Assembly: GCA_947568835.1 (NCBI GenBank)
Contig: OX387605.1
Coordinates: 7,196,418-7,260,417 of the forward strand
Length of the DNA: 64,000 nt
Source: Protonemura montana
Taxonomy: Eukaryota; Arthropoda; Insecta; Plecoptera; Nemouridae
Direction of reading: 5' to 3'
Position 1 is the first letter of the stretch; each line of letters begins with the position of its first letter. The notes beneath the pieces are model-generated. The model was not told where the DNA came from, ran no database searches, and saw only the letters and a list, made by a program, of their open reading frames with translations. The position numbers and the translations under genes were made by a program. Below are positions 1 to 13,300 of this stretch, piece after piece.

Positions 1-1805
1 TACATCCCGTTGGGTGCAAAAGCCACATCCCATTGCTCCACAGATATATCAATCCATCGCTATGTCCGCCGCTGCAATTACGAAGAGAATTAAAGGTTTC
101 GTAACAAATGATGTCATCACAATTATGCCTAATTGATGACGCAGTAATTTATAAATTGAATTAAATATTTCTGGGATAGACTTACAATCAGGGTATTGGA
201 TAGACGTACGGCATGGCACAAGATAGATTGACGAGTCATTTGTAAAGTAAGACTGCAACCATCGAGTTACGCTCTGATGTAGTTTCACTCGATCAAGGCT
301 AGCAACTCCTGTGACCATTAGCGCCAAATTTGGGTATGCGTCAAGTGAGTGTGGTTAGTGGACTCCGAGTATGCTGTGTCCCCGGTGCGCGTAGACCAGT
401 GACCATCGAGAGCCCACGGATGCACATTCCTCGCAAATAATCTATCATCGGGCAAATTGCTGGATCACTTCCGATCGAATTCGATTTGATTTAGAGCCTA
501 CCTGTAAGATCTGCGGTTAGTACGAGATGATTACTAGCCTCTGGGGCGACAAGGAATTATTGTCTAGCATTTTATTGGAGCACGCTATAGGTGAGCGTGA
601 CCGTCCGTAGACTACCGGTTAGGTAGAAAGACCTGATTTTGATTCAGATTTTTGAGCAAATGAGTGCAGGGTAACTGAACTGCATTGCTCGAATAGTTGG
701 GACAAAATTGCGGTCATATACTGCTCTTACGGCTTCAAGTCTGATTTTAAAATGTGTGTACGCAGGTAAAGAATTGTTGGAAGACCAGATATTTGTTCCT
801 GTAAGCAATGTTCGTAATCTAGGACACGGTTCGCAGTCGATACCTGGGAGATTGGCGAGGTGTACAGATTTTGTGATCGTAGGCAGTAATTTTTTGTCAG
901 CGTCTCAATTTCGGGCATGTGAAAAAATTGCAATGTATCGACTTGTGAGCAGGTAGGAGATCAAATTTAATTGCGGTATCGTCTGTGTTGCGGTCAAACT
1001 GTAACCGAGTAACAATGCACAGAGGTCAGGCAACGTAATGCAATAGGGCAAGCCCACTTCAATCATCCAATAAAAAAACACATTGTGCAAAGATCCGTTA
1101 CTTCGCACTTGTGGTTACATCATTGCAGGCGTCACCTCTATTAGAACCATTCAATTGGCACCGGTGACAAAATCCGCGGCGCAAATTTAGTATGATTTTC
1201 GAATTTTATCGATGACTAGTGACTCTTTAATAGATGCCATCAATATTAAGGTGACATGGGGAGCCAAATTTGTAGATGAGAGAGTTGTGACGACGAGTTT
1301 TTATGCAACCCTCCTCAAATGCTTAATTAATTCCAAATGACAGTTCTCTTGCTCGATACGAAAGATACATATAAAGAGCATACAAAAACTCGGCAAACCT
1401 GACGATAACCTTAATAAGAGTTCTGTTATAACACTTATTAAAAATTAATTAAAGAGACTACCTGATGCAATTATAATAATTAACCCACGCTGCCATCAGC
1501 TATACTTCAATCAGTGTTGAGCATCGAACAGCTCTGTAATTAAAACGACATCGCAATAGCCAGTGTGCCATCATATCGCAGATGAATGGAGGCGTCGTTG
1601 TGCCGCCACCGCGGCAAAGGCGTCGCGTTTTACATGTTAATTAGATTGCAGTGAATTGGCGACAGAGTATTATGGAGATGAGGCCCAGCCCGGCCTAGGC
1701 CCACGCGATTTTGCCGCCACACGAGGGTCAATGCATCGACCTAGCAACCACGTGATCGGAGGACACCGACCGTGGGCGAGTGTTTGTGTGAACTGGTTAT
1801 CAATT

Positions 1806-1837
1806 TGTGCGTGTGTGTGCGTGTGAGTGTGCGTGGA
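1806..1837. repeat. Imperfect GT/GC dinucleotide microsatellite
   Basis: A run of alternating G and T interrupted by C and A (gtgcgtgtgtgtgcgtgtg, then agtgtgcgtg). It generates a poly-Thr/His open frame on the opposite strand that should not be read as a gene. Confidence 0.85.
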
Positions 1838-4800
1838 CTGTGGAGACACTCGAACGTCGTGTAGTGGGACAGCTATTATGCATGATAGGACGACCGACGA
1901 AGACGACGACGGGTTTGCTTTATTTTGATACCACGCAAATGGCTTTCGCCGGACAAGATAATGAGGAAATGAGATGATGAGAAAGATCAAGTTGAATGAA
2001 TAGGTTTCGTTGTAAGTGGTTTGAGTGGGGCGCTTCGATTGAAGACCCCGACTCCAGTTAAACCGCGTTAAACGAGGCGATAGCGTAACGAAAAACGGTA
2101 AAAAATTGTATTTGCTCTCCGCTCCTGGCATGCAAGAAGAAGATTGGCTCTCCAGCCGAGTTCATCAATACATCGAGGTTGATACCTACCATTGACGCCT
2201 TAGGTGATCGATTGAAATTCTAAATGCAAATGGGGACCAAATTCCTGGGATCAAGTTCCTGAGAAAATCAAACAAATCAGAGAGATCAAAGAGATCCAGA
2301 ATTCCAAACAGCGTTCTCGAGTGCTTTTCGGTTTCGAAAAGAAAATGTTGTAGATTTGAATGTGTGCTCCAATGGGTGCAGTAGAGTGAGGCTGACGCCT
2401 GTCAATTGAGATGTGACTACAAAAAAATAACGCGTGTTCGGCGTTGTAAACACCATGCAAATACACTTTTGGCTGTACAAGATAAGATGCTAGTAAGTTT
2501 ATCTAAACAGCAATGTCCTAATTGCAGAATGCAGATAATCAATTTCAAGAGAAAAATTTACATGTCTTGATGATGTCACGTCCGGAGTTTTAAACAGCAG
2601 GAAGTACTCTACGATAGCTTTCGGCGTCTATTTCAAGCGTCCAAATCCAAAAATAATTTTACATATCATTTCAGTCTGGAATTAACACGGTTTACAGCGA
2701 GCAGATGGCGTTCGAAACACAGAAATCGACCTAAAATCGACAAGCTTCTTCCAACGAAAACATCACGCTGCACCTTTTTGAAATTTAAAACCAAAAATCG
2801 TGAATTTTTTTAACCGGACGCACATTTTCAAGATTAAAATCTAGCGTTGCGAGCACGTGACATGTCAGATAGAGTTGAAAGGAAATAAACACATTTTGCC
2901 CACAGGAATGGAAAATTGTTCACTCACATGATTATTATACAACACCTATGCGGTGGTAGTAGAAGGTACTCTCCAATCCAACCAGGACTAGTTGTAATCT
3001 CTTAACTCACCGCATTAAAGTTGAACATAAAGTCCATTAAAACTAATTAATTTCCCACAAAATTACATAACGAACTTTGAAACCTAGTGTGTCCGCATGG
3101 TCAAGCAATAAAATCGACAGCAGAGAGCAACATCCTGTCATTCACCGCACTTCACTGCACTTATGCTATTATTATTTGATATCAGATCATCGAATCATTA
3201 GTCTCTTTGGTTAATTAAGATATCCTATGTCATGCAATCATTTTCAGTCCACAAACCAACTGAACTACCTTTCAGTAACAACGTTAGTTGCATGCTGTTT
3301 ACCGTTTAATTCTTTAAAAAAAAAAACGTTGAAATTGTTCCGAAATTTGTTTGTTGAAACGTAAACGCCAGATGTAAACCGATTTTTTGCAGCCAGGGTG
3401 TAATCCGTTTGTCAGATGGTTTCGATAAAGTAACACAAATAAATGCGGATCTGCGCTATAAGCCGATAGGATTAAGCGATTAGCTAGTCATGTCTTGTCT
3501 CCGGGCAGGCAGGCAGACCAAGACAATGCAGAGAGCGGTCATCGTGGAAGCTTTCTCGGTGATTGGAAGTGGGGCATCGTTCGCCTTGCAGCGCGGCGAT
3601 TGATCGATTTATCACTGTAAAACCTTGACACTTGTAGGGGTGGCACGAGATAGGGGTACATCTCGCTCACAATAAATCAAACGGGTCTTTAAAAGTCAGC
3701 CACCCCATATCGTTATTTCTTTATCGGGATAGCGGTAATGAAGGATTATAAATTTATGTGCAGTTAATTGTATCTGATGGATATGTCGCCTGGTGGTCGT
3801 AATATCCCAATTACTTTCTTGACTTGCCCGAATAGGTAAAGAGGAAAAAAACTGCATAGACGTGAACTGACATAATAAATTAATCTGATTTTTGCAGGGA
3901 ATTGGAATATCTGTTTATTTCTGCTATCGACACTGGTAAAAATAGTTGGGAATTCCTTGACATCCCTCTTCACCCACATGCGATAACATAATAATGAAGG
4001 AAGCCAATTTGATGAATCACCCACGGCGGCATCACCCCATGGTCATATCTCTCGCTACTCATGGTGCCTATCAAAATAATGTGTTGCAGAGGAAGAAGCT
4101 AGATCTGAGTCACAAATCGCCCAGATTCACCCATATCCCGGCGCGAACAATGACACAGATTCCGCCGATCTATTGAGAGGATTCGAAGGAGCAGAGACCC
4201 TCGCCTGATCTTATGTTGATGCCTACAGAGAGGGAAAAGGGGGTCATATAATTGACCTACCCCTATATACGAGGGGGATTACGGTGCAATCAAGTATTAC
4301 ACTTGGAAATTAATTTAACGTTCGTTTCTTTTTGGTGGTATTCATGAAGTATCGCGGAGCCAGCGCACGCTCCCCAAATTGAGAAATTGAGACACGAAAG
4401 CTGTTTGCATGAGTCGTTTCCCCGGCTTGGTAATGTTATACCGAAATTACGGCGGAAATATAAAGGGATAAGCCTCCCACAAGTAATAAAAAAAGAAATG
4501 GGAAATCCCATTATTCACGGTTGTTATAAAATTGAAAATACAAAAACTGAAATGAGATTATTTACACATTTGAATCTAAAGCCCCACTAGTACAAAGTGA
4601 TGGTGAATTTGACAGGGATTGTCGAAACTGGAATAGCCAAGTGACAAATTTCTAGAATCGAACCTGATAAAACCAGCCTCAAATCAATTCGCATCTTGCC
4701 CTTTTCCCGCATCTATTGCACACTCGCCGTGCATTAGAACCATCTCGACTCTGTGCACCAATCAATGTGCACGACATTTACAAATCAAACAGAAATCGCG

Positions 4801-4876
4801 ACCCCGTCAGTTCTTGTCACCGACAACACAAGGCCGAGCTTTGATTAGCGAGCTATCAACGTGCGGCGTCGACGCA

Positions 4877-4899
4877 AGCGTCGCTTTGTTTGCGACGCT
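4877..4899. repeat. Perfect 8-bp inverted repeat with 7-bp loop
   Basis: AGCGTCGC, spacer TTTGTTT, then GCGACGCT. The arms are exactly complementary and GC-rich inside AT-rich DNA. It lies in a patch dense in GCGTCG/CGACGC hexamers. It could be a hairpin or a dimeric protein-binding site. No function can be assigned from sequence. Confidence 0.8.
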
Positions 4900-5329
4900 C
4901 CTGGCGTGAAATCGCTAAGGCCAGCAATGGAATTTCACCTCTTGGCGATGATGAACGACGTCCTGCCATGACAGCTGCCCTGGGTCCAGTGGTGGATCGG
5001 AAAACTTCTCTACGAAGGGTTGGACCTGAGGGCTTTGACTAACCAGTCACTGTTTGTTATGACACTGATGTGTGAGGCCTGATTTTGGAGGCGAGGGTTA
5101 AGCCAGCACCATCAAGGGAAGTCGGAAGCCCATGTCACCAAAATAGTTGATGTCGCCCGTTCTTGACTGATCTTTTTGGGAATGTGATCGTTGGGGGCCA
5201 AAGGGAGATACCAATGATTTTATTCACTACAATAGATAGCTGATAAGAAAGTATGCTTCGATAAAAAACCAATCTTGAAATATTTTGAATATTTTAATTT
5301 TTATGAGATAAAACAGCTTCTTCCGACCA

Positions 5330-5560
5330 CTTCGACTCTTCGTTCCATGGGCTAAGGGCGAACGCCACTGGTGGCTCGTCGCAAAGAGGGCCCCGCCCTG
5401 GAGCACTTGGCCAAGGCCACGCGAGGCGTCCATTCCCACGCCGAACAATGCAGGCGTCGGCGTCGGCAATTGGGTCGCAAGGTCACTATTCTTACGAGGG
5501 TCGGACCAGTTTTCCGCGTAGTGTCGCATGTGACCGTCGATAGCCGGTGGTAAGCAGAGA
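5330..5560. other. GC-rich patch with overlapping open frames, unidentified
   Basis: The composition shifts to GC-rich with repeated GCGTCGGCGTCGG. Three frames stay open across it, two on the minus strand and one on the plus, including a 157-codon minus frame. I recognise no protein family in any of them. It could be an intronic regulatory element, a non-coding exon or a decayed repeat. Overlapping open frames are expected from high GC alone, so no gene is called. Confidence 0.35.
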
Positions 5561-7224
5561 AAAGGGTAATCATAAAGATTGACGTGGCGTGGCCCATAAA
5601 GTTTCATCTCAAGCGGTCGAGCCCGCATGAAGGTGACATACCAAAAGATGAGAGTTTCAGTTAGAATTTCATTTGGTACATATGAAATTCCTACACACAT
5701 TCTATGTTATTAATTTATTCCCATATAAGAGCATAAATTCAGGCATAGGACATTTCCGTGAGTGGCACTATCTTTGTTTGCATGTACATAAATAAGTAGC
5801 CTTCAATTTATTACATAGCTCGATCGTAAATTGCATTTAATTGCATTTGTTATTACAAATAGAGAAATAATCTGTTGTTGCAGGTACATAACTTGGTACA
5901 CACAATTGACCCTGAACAAAGAATTCTAGATGCAATGCATGTATGTATAGGGTAATTAGTGGACATTAAGTGCAAAATATGTTTTGGACCTAGAGTTTTT
6001 AATAGTTTTTTTTTAAAGCTTCATAGCACATCAAATTTTCGTTTTCGGCGACCGCGTTACAAATTTGATAAATTGGGATGGAACGGATGCCGGTACGCAA
6101 TAAGATAAAAATTAGCAGCGCACGGGATTTGATCTTGGCCCAAATTTGCCAGTCAGGCTATAAGCTTGGGACGATGAAATGGAAATTAGTCGAAACCAAG
6201 AGCCAAAGGCTCAAAATTTTGGAACAATATCAAAATTTAGATGTTGCTCTAAGGATTTCGTAATACATTTTGGGCAAGATCCAACGTAAATAACCTCGAG
6301 TAAATCAGTGCATGCTTCGGGGTTCGTTTAGGGGATTCTTCCGCTCTCATTCACATCTCACCCTTATGATCTCATAGTCTCAGTCACCCTAAGATAATAT
6401 TATGTATGTGTGGCGAAAGACTCATCCTGTGCGCCAATACGAGATAACAACAAAAAGGAAACAGAAATCGCACACAAAACCCAACAACGCCTAAGAAAAA
6501 AACAACACGAACAAGTTTCCAAATTGCAAAAATAACCGCAAGAGCGACACGTCCTTTTTGCCCTATCAATTCTCTTCGACCCTTCACACCTTTCATTTTT
6601 AGTATCCACATTTTACAACCCAACCGCAAACGAGGAAGTACCAGCAACTTTCTAAAGCCCTTTCAACGTTAAAATAGGGTAATAAGTTTGATGTACACTC
6701 TAAAAGGTCACCGTCAAACGGAGGAAGGGCTCAATACAAAAGAGTGTTTTTGGCGTCTGGCTGGCAAATGTCACACTCCTGCAGTGCCCTGCAGCAATCC
6801 AGTCACCTGCTGCTGCCTCGGCATTGTGTGGACGCTGGCAGAGCGCTCCCCGTAACCCAGCCTAAACGTGATTTCAATCTCGATTCTCTGCAGGTATGCA
6901 TTTGACGGTGCACGTGATTATCCGGCAGTTTCGGCGAAGCCAGCGCAGAGCACGTGCCCGGAGCTGATTTAAGATTCCCTTCATGGGTGTAGCTCGCAAA
7001 GAGGACTACCGACAATAAAGCATTTTTGGGTACACAAACTTTTAGATGCAGATAGCAGTTTGTAAGAAAAGATAAATCTGTGGGATGTCTTTTTTATGAT
7101 GCTTAGCGCGAGCAACCACAAGAATTCGGCTAGTAAAAAAGTTTTCTTTTTTATGGGTTTTCGATATTCTTGTCTCTTTTGCATGAGAAGTTTTTGGAGG
7201 AGGGCTATTTCGGGGCCGATGTGT

Positions 7225-7312
7225 CATGGCCGAGTTTAGACGCGGGCGTCGCCGTCGAGAGTCGGGCGTCGGGACGCTCGCTGCCGACGCTGACGCTATT
7301 ATTGGCTCGATC
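7225..7312. other. CpG-rich patch with GCGTCG-type motifs
   Basis: Within about 90 bases there are several copies of GCGTCG or its complement CGACGC and near variants, in otherwise AT-rich intronic sequence. A similar patch lies at about 8,820-8,965, followed by an ATTTGCAT octamer. These look like regulatory-type islands rather than coding exons, but this is inference. Confidence 0.3.
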
Positions 7313-8814
7313 TTCATCCAAATGTAATTATTGTCAAAAGAAAACTTGGAAGAAAGCAGTCACGTCATTCGACATTCGAAAAAAAAGCTTGAAATTATAC
7401 TTATAAATATCCTCCATTGTTCGTAAGATAAAAAAACAGGCGTTAGTTTCGAAATTTAGAAGCGTGAGACGATTATTTAATGAGCAATAAGCGTCGATGA
7501 TTGGTTTAAACGAGTCGGTATTTTTGGTTCAACTTTGAAAATAAGGCTGTACATTTTTTCACCGGAAGCCATTACTGAGTACGAAATCAGAAAAGCAATT
7601 CGCCAAAAGCTTTTGTTGAAATGAAATTTGCATGGGCCGAACATGAACTAGTTAGTCTGTGTTGGCGAGCCTGTTATTAGTCGACTATCGGTAATAAAGT
7701 TGAGGCGAAACGATCCGTGGACACGGCAGACAAAGTTATTACCACGCAGAGGTTTTATTCTCACGTTCATAGACATTAGAAAATTTGCCCAGACCTATAA
7801 AGAAAACTTGCAAACATTATTGGATTTTAAATGCGAATTCGACTAAAATGGTCAAGTTTCAATGAAATTTTTCACAAAAACCAACTTGTGACCTGACTTG
7901 CCTAACTTTGAAAATTGAATCGTTTGATTGACAACAAGTTGAACCTCTATCAAATATTAAACCGTGTAAGAATGGAACCAATTACAGACAGCAACCAGCG
8001 GTGCAGCTTTCAACAAATAAACGACCCCAACAACACGCTAATTAGTAGGAATTGGGGGAGAACCAGCCACATTTACGGAATCGCCACATGCGTTACTATA
8101 TAGGGTAGGTGTGTTATCAGCTGTCGCGGTCGAATGATATACCTACATGGGACATTCATCTCACATAGGGGTCGTTGGATGAATGACACGAACAGCTGCT
8201 ATAGATTTTGACTTTGGTCTGTCTATTTGACAAACTTATTTCCACAACGTGAAAGCAATCTGAAAGATAACACATATCAGCCTTTCCACCGCTGACAGGT
8301 ACAGGGATAGGCATTGTGTTTTGAAAAATATCGACTGTAGGTCCGCGCTTATCTATCCCTCCTGCTTCCAGGTTCTATCGAAATCAATGATCACTGAATC
8401 TAGTCGAGCTACGTAAAAGGCCATTCGACTCGAAGAAAACGAAGAAAAGCCCTACAGATGTAGAAACGCGTTCTCAGCATTTTTTTTCTTCAACCCTTTC
8501 CTGTCAGAACTTTTTTTCAAGCTTTTCTGTGGTAAAAAAAAGTTGTAGGATTCAGAAAGAAAACATTTTGGCACTCCAACACAAAACATGATTTCTAGGT
8601 TGCTAGCGAAAACATTTTCTCGCACATCTTTCCCGCCAGTGAAATCACGTCACACTTTTCGCTTCTTATGAGCAGGCAGAGTGTGGTATCATAAGTGGGA
8701 TAAATGGTCGCTCGGGTGTCTCATGGGCTCTGTTGTTTCCCTGCCGGTCGGCCGATACTGTGACACGGTTATAAGCGGGGCATAAACTTGGGCGCCCTCC
8801 AACGGCGAGTTTCG

Positions 8815-8965
8815 CGGCTATTTCGGGCGTCGCTGCGCTAAACAAATCACCGCCGAACTCTGGAAATTGACATGACCCACATCGCCGACGCCGAGGGATG
8901 ATCCGACGCCCGTCCGCAGACGGCGACGCTCATTTGCATGCAGACGCCGAGAAAGATGAGCGTTG
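8815..8965. other. CpG-rich patch with CGACGC repeats and an ATTTGCAT octamer
   Basis: Dense CGACGC/GCGTCG hexamers, followed by ATTTGCATGCAGACGCC. ATTTGCAT matches the POU-factor octamer, and the patch stands out from the AT-rich surroundings. An intronic enhancer is possible. Nothing here shows activity, and no protein frame is recognisable. Confidence 0.3.
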
Positions 8966-10369
8966 GTAGTGGTTCGCGATCGTTTATAAGTGCGAGAATA
9001 CGGTTACACTCGAGAGGTTTTTTGATGCAAAAGGAAAACAAAAAGGAAAATGCAGTTGATAATTTTACTAGGAACTAAGCCGTTAAAGAATTGAATTGCA
9101 TTAAAACAAATCTTTAAAAAATGCGTGATAAAACGATCAAGATACATAGGTACCTACCTTATAAAATTATTTTTCTGATTCCCATACAAAAATGTGCAAT
9201 CTAAACTCATATATTCCTCTAATGAACTTTGAGCTGCTGACTGGCAGATGCAAGATTTCACTAAATTAATATCGCCACGTGCCCTGCCCTCATCAGGAGG
9301 TCGTTTCCATTGCACAGAACAATTACCCAAGCCAACAATTATATGTGCTGGAGACCACGTGGTTCCCTCCCCACCCAAGTAAGTGAACCCAATGAAAGCA
9401 GTCACCACCCCGTTCCAGCCGCCATGCGACCAACAATGAGAGATTTCATAATTGTCACTCCAACTGACAAAAACACTTGAACGTACTGAAAAATAACGTG
9501 CACAAAAACACGAGGATTGCTTTCAATCATCTGCATATTCACCCTCATCAGTTTCTATTTTAGCTGCAAGTCTTCATTGTTTTCAAAACACATTGTGTTG
9601 GCAGGCTTTCTGGCCGAGGCAGCAGTACCACACCCGAGAGCAAATTTATTGTGAGTACAAGAGAGGACAACATCCAACAAAAACACTCTGCCACATTCGT
9701 TTTATTTTTAGCCAACAACAAGATAAAGTAAAATTATCCTGATTTTATCAAAAGCTAATCGTTGACATATTTTTTGTTGTACATATCGAGCCAGGATTTC
9801 CAGTTTTGCGTTGTTTCTCGAAGTAATCAAAGATTCCTGATATCGCCGTGTCCTTCGTTTCTGGTCGACCACTTCCACATCCCTTGATGTTAGATGAGAG
9901 AACATTCTAGACTCACATCGCCTCAATCAACGTTCGATGAAAATAGATTTCACGACACAACGCAAGCGGAACGGCGAGGCGCCTTTTCGCGCGGCGAATT
10001 GCTAAAAAGAGTTTTTTTTTTTTAATACTTCGTTTATGGCCACGAGTTACAGAGGAATTATTGTCCTCTTTTACTGCTTTCAACGTAATTTCAACGTCTT
10101 TCACGAGCGTACAATAAACTTTAATGTGTTCAGCATTAAAAAGTACCACCCAAAAAAATAATAAATAAATAAAATACGCGCGGTTCAAATAACGGGGCCA
10201 TTTCACGCGAGAGTTAAAAAATTTGGAGCAAAAGAGCACTAATACAAAAAAACTAAATATCAAACGGCCATAAATTTAAATTACCATCCGAGAAACTAAA
10301 CATGGCCGAGTGGGCAAAAGTATTTCCTTTCCTAGTGTTTGTTTTTACTTCGCTTGAGTGAATATGTGA

Positions 10370-10387
10370 ATATATATATATATATAT
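10370..10387. repeat. AT dinucleotide microsatellite
   Basis: An uninterrupted alternating AT run of about 18 bases inside the kindlin intron. Confidence 0.85.
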
Positions 10388-13300
10388 CTGGAAATGAGGA
10401 GAAAGAACAAGGGAACATAAAATAGAGAAGCGAAGAACTGTAGAAAACAACAGAATACGTAGAAAGCGCGTGGATGGAGAATGAAAGAGAGGCCGCCTCC
10501 ATATAGCTGCAAGCATGTGACGTTGGTGGAGGAGGCTGACGCTACTTGCCCAGGGGTGCGCATGCACCGCCGCCTTTATCAATTACACTAACAGCGCAAT
10601 TCAAGAGCACTTAACACAAGCCCACAACTGTGTTGCAACGTCAACACCGCACATTTTGTTTGCTCGCGAGAGGTGCAGTTTGCATGCATCATATGTTTAC
10701 GAAATACATACCACTGGCAATATAGGATGTTAAAATTGGCCAGCGGTTTGTCATAAATCGATTGATGGGCACTAATGAAGTAGAGAGGATATGCACACAT
10801 TCACAAAAATGATTGAATGAAATTAATTGGTTCCAGAAAAAAGATCAATAAATTTGGCACTTCATGCGGACCCCGAGAGGAAGGACAAAACGATTAGATT
10901 CGCAAATTAACGCCAGTTTTTCGCACACAATGGGCCACAGGGCCTAGAATTTCCGCGCTGTGCCTTAACCGGATATGGCGTCACATTGAGCGGGTGAAAC
11001 TGTCGTCGTAAAGCTTGTGTCATAAATGTGATCAGAATGGATCAACGTCAGGGTCGGAAGTACGATTGCTCGTCGCGATCGTGAGGCGTAAGACGTATTC
11101 TCGACCACCCCTTCGCCCAACCCTCAAAAGCATTGTTCATTTCCCCGGTACACAAAGGAATCGTCATTAGGGTTTGTACTTTTGTAGTTCGAGGCTCGCG
11201 TTGACGGAATTGACAGAAATGTTTCAGTGCAAATGTCATCGGCGTCTCCCATATTTCAGATTTCGGATACAAAGAATGAAAACGCAGAGAGATGTCACCA
11301 TTGATGTCACTGATTGATGGTCTTCTGCGACTTACAGAAAGAAAATTCACAACTGAACTTGAAAACATGCAAACTTATACACAAACTGCACGCCTTGACA
11401 TCAATTTAGCTTCATGTAGCAAACAAAGCGCGATTTCTTGTAAGTGCATGCTCTTTGCAAGGCGGGTTGTCAACCCAGCGCTTCCGACGGCGTAATGCAT
11501 CATCTTCTCACGCGTCTTCGCTTTAATTCACAGAACATATGAAGATTACTTGACAGGGAATGCTCAGGTGTTCTTCATGAATTATCTAACAGAACGTGCG
11601 AAAGTCTTCACACCTTTTCGCATCTCTTTATGAAATACGCGTCTTCTCCTTACGCTTTATTTAGTTCGGCGCCAAAGAGCTGAGCGAAACTGGCTCACTG
11701 AACTGCCGAGGAAATAAAAAGCGAATGAAGATGCGTACTTTACTGCCGCCGTTATTTTAAACGAGGTTTTTATGTCGAGACCATTTTCAATTCAAACGAA
11801 AGTTTTATTCAAATGCTAAGATGAATCCTGCATACTATTAGCGTCCTTTCGGTCGCCTATTTATTGGATGACGGTCTGAGACAACAGCTACGGAGAGTAG
11901 ACTACACACATATAAGGTGTGGTGTCAATAGATTCTGTTCAAAACTGGACAAGGTATTCAAAGGGACGACATTTATTTCCCCGTGCGTTTCTGTTTGCAT
12001 AGCTGAGCGTCTCAGCGACCACACAAAGAATTGACCAGAAGAACGTTTAATGAAAATATGAAAAAAAAAAAACATCCTGACTCAACAAGTGACCAAAAGT
12101 GGACAGCAAATGAGATAAGCCAATGAATCGAACTCTGCGAAATGGTCTACTCGGACACATCCCGTTTACTATAATAGGATTTTAGGAATTCAACGTCGAT
12201 CTAGTGACGTCAAAATACGTCACGCCCAACACAAGCGTCCCACGACAACTCGCCAGTGTTTTTTTTTCTCCTCCGCGTATGCCTCCGCTTCTTATAAGGG
12301 TCGCGACTTAGGAATGAGAGAATACAAGATCGCCCACCACAACGTGAGTTCGGACTGCACGTTTATGCTAGGCCTGTAACTCATTTCCGCCTACCTTTTA
12401 AAGTTTAAAGAGAGGTTAATGAGTTGACATAACAAAGTCTGGCGACCCGCGTGTTGCACTGGCAATCGTATGCATCTGGGACAAACGCCGATACGGACGA
12501 ATTACAATTCAAGAAAAGTAGTTCTAGTGTGTCGGATTGCCTCAGTCGGAAAAGGGTTGCTAGATCGGTTTTATATATAGGCGTGTTTCTATTCGATCAA
12601 AAGGTTGGGTGCATAATTATGACAGGGTGGATCAGATTTCAGGGAGGTCTGTAAATTTTAATCAACGCTTTATTATTATTTAATGACGAAAATGAAATAG
12701 AGATCATTGTGTGGGTAAAATCATTGATTTAGTGGTTGATAATTATAGTTATTACATGTGGGCTTGGGCAAAGAACCTGAAATGCATGGGAAACCTGCAA
12801 AAGATTAGTTTCTCGAAGCAGTTTCTCTACTCATATTCGATATAAATCAATCTTCGAAGCATCCAAAGGAGTTGTGCAGATGTTGTTTGAATTGAACAAC
12901 GTCTGAAGTCAATATCGTCAATGTGAATTGATCGCTTGATTAAAATTAATGAATTCAAAACAACAAGACGACAACACAACATTTGGCATTTAAATCCAGT
13001 CCACAGCAGGCACGACTGATACAAAAGACGTTGAACCGGCCCATTAGCATTGTTGGCCGTCTGTTTCATGAAAGAGATTGTGTGCTTTGATCCTACCAAT
13101 TGATTCCTGCCACTTGTGATACCAACCACGTGTGTACTATATTTGCCTAAACATTTGTTACATCCACTCCACTCCTTGGCCATTGTCATTAATTATCAAA
13201 ATAGTACCACCCTTTTTTGTGGTATTTATATTTATTGGTACACAGGTTTCATTGCAGTGCAGTAAAACTGATAATTTTTAATCAGATATAATAACAATTT

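Noticed and set aside
1670..2131. 153-codon minus-strand open frame
   Set aside because: Contains a Thr-His run that comes from the GT microsatellite. No domain.
4640..4660. Possible tRNA T-arm (GGTTCGATTC on the minus strand)
   Set aside because: Stem pairing is poor and no acceptor stem, A box or anticodon arm lies at the right distance. A similar hint at about 60,598 fails the same way.
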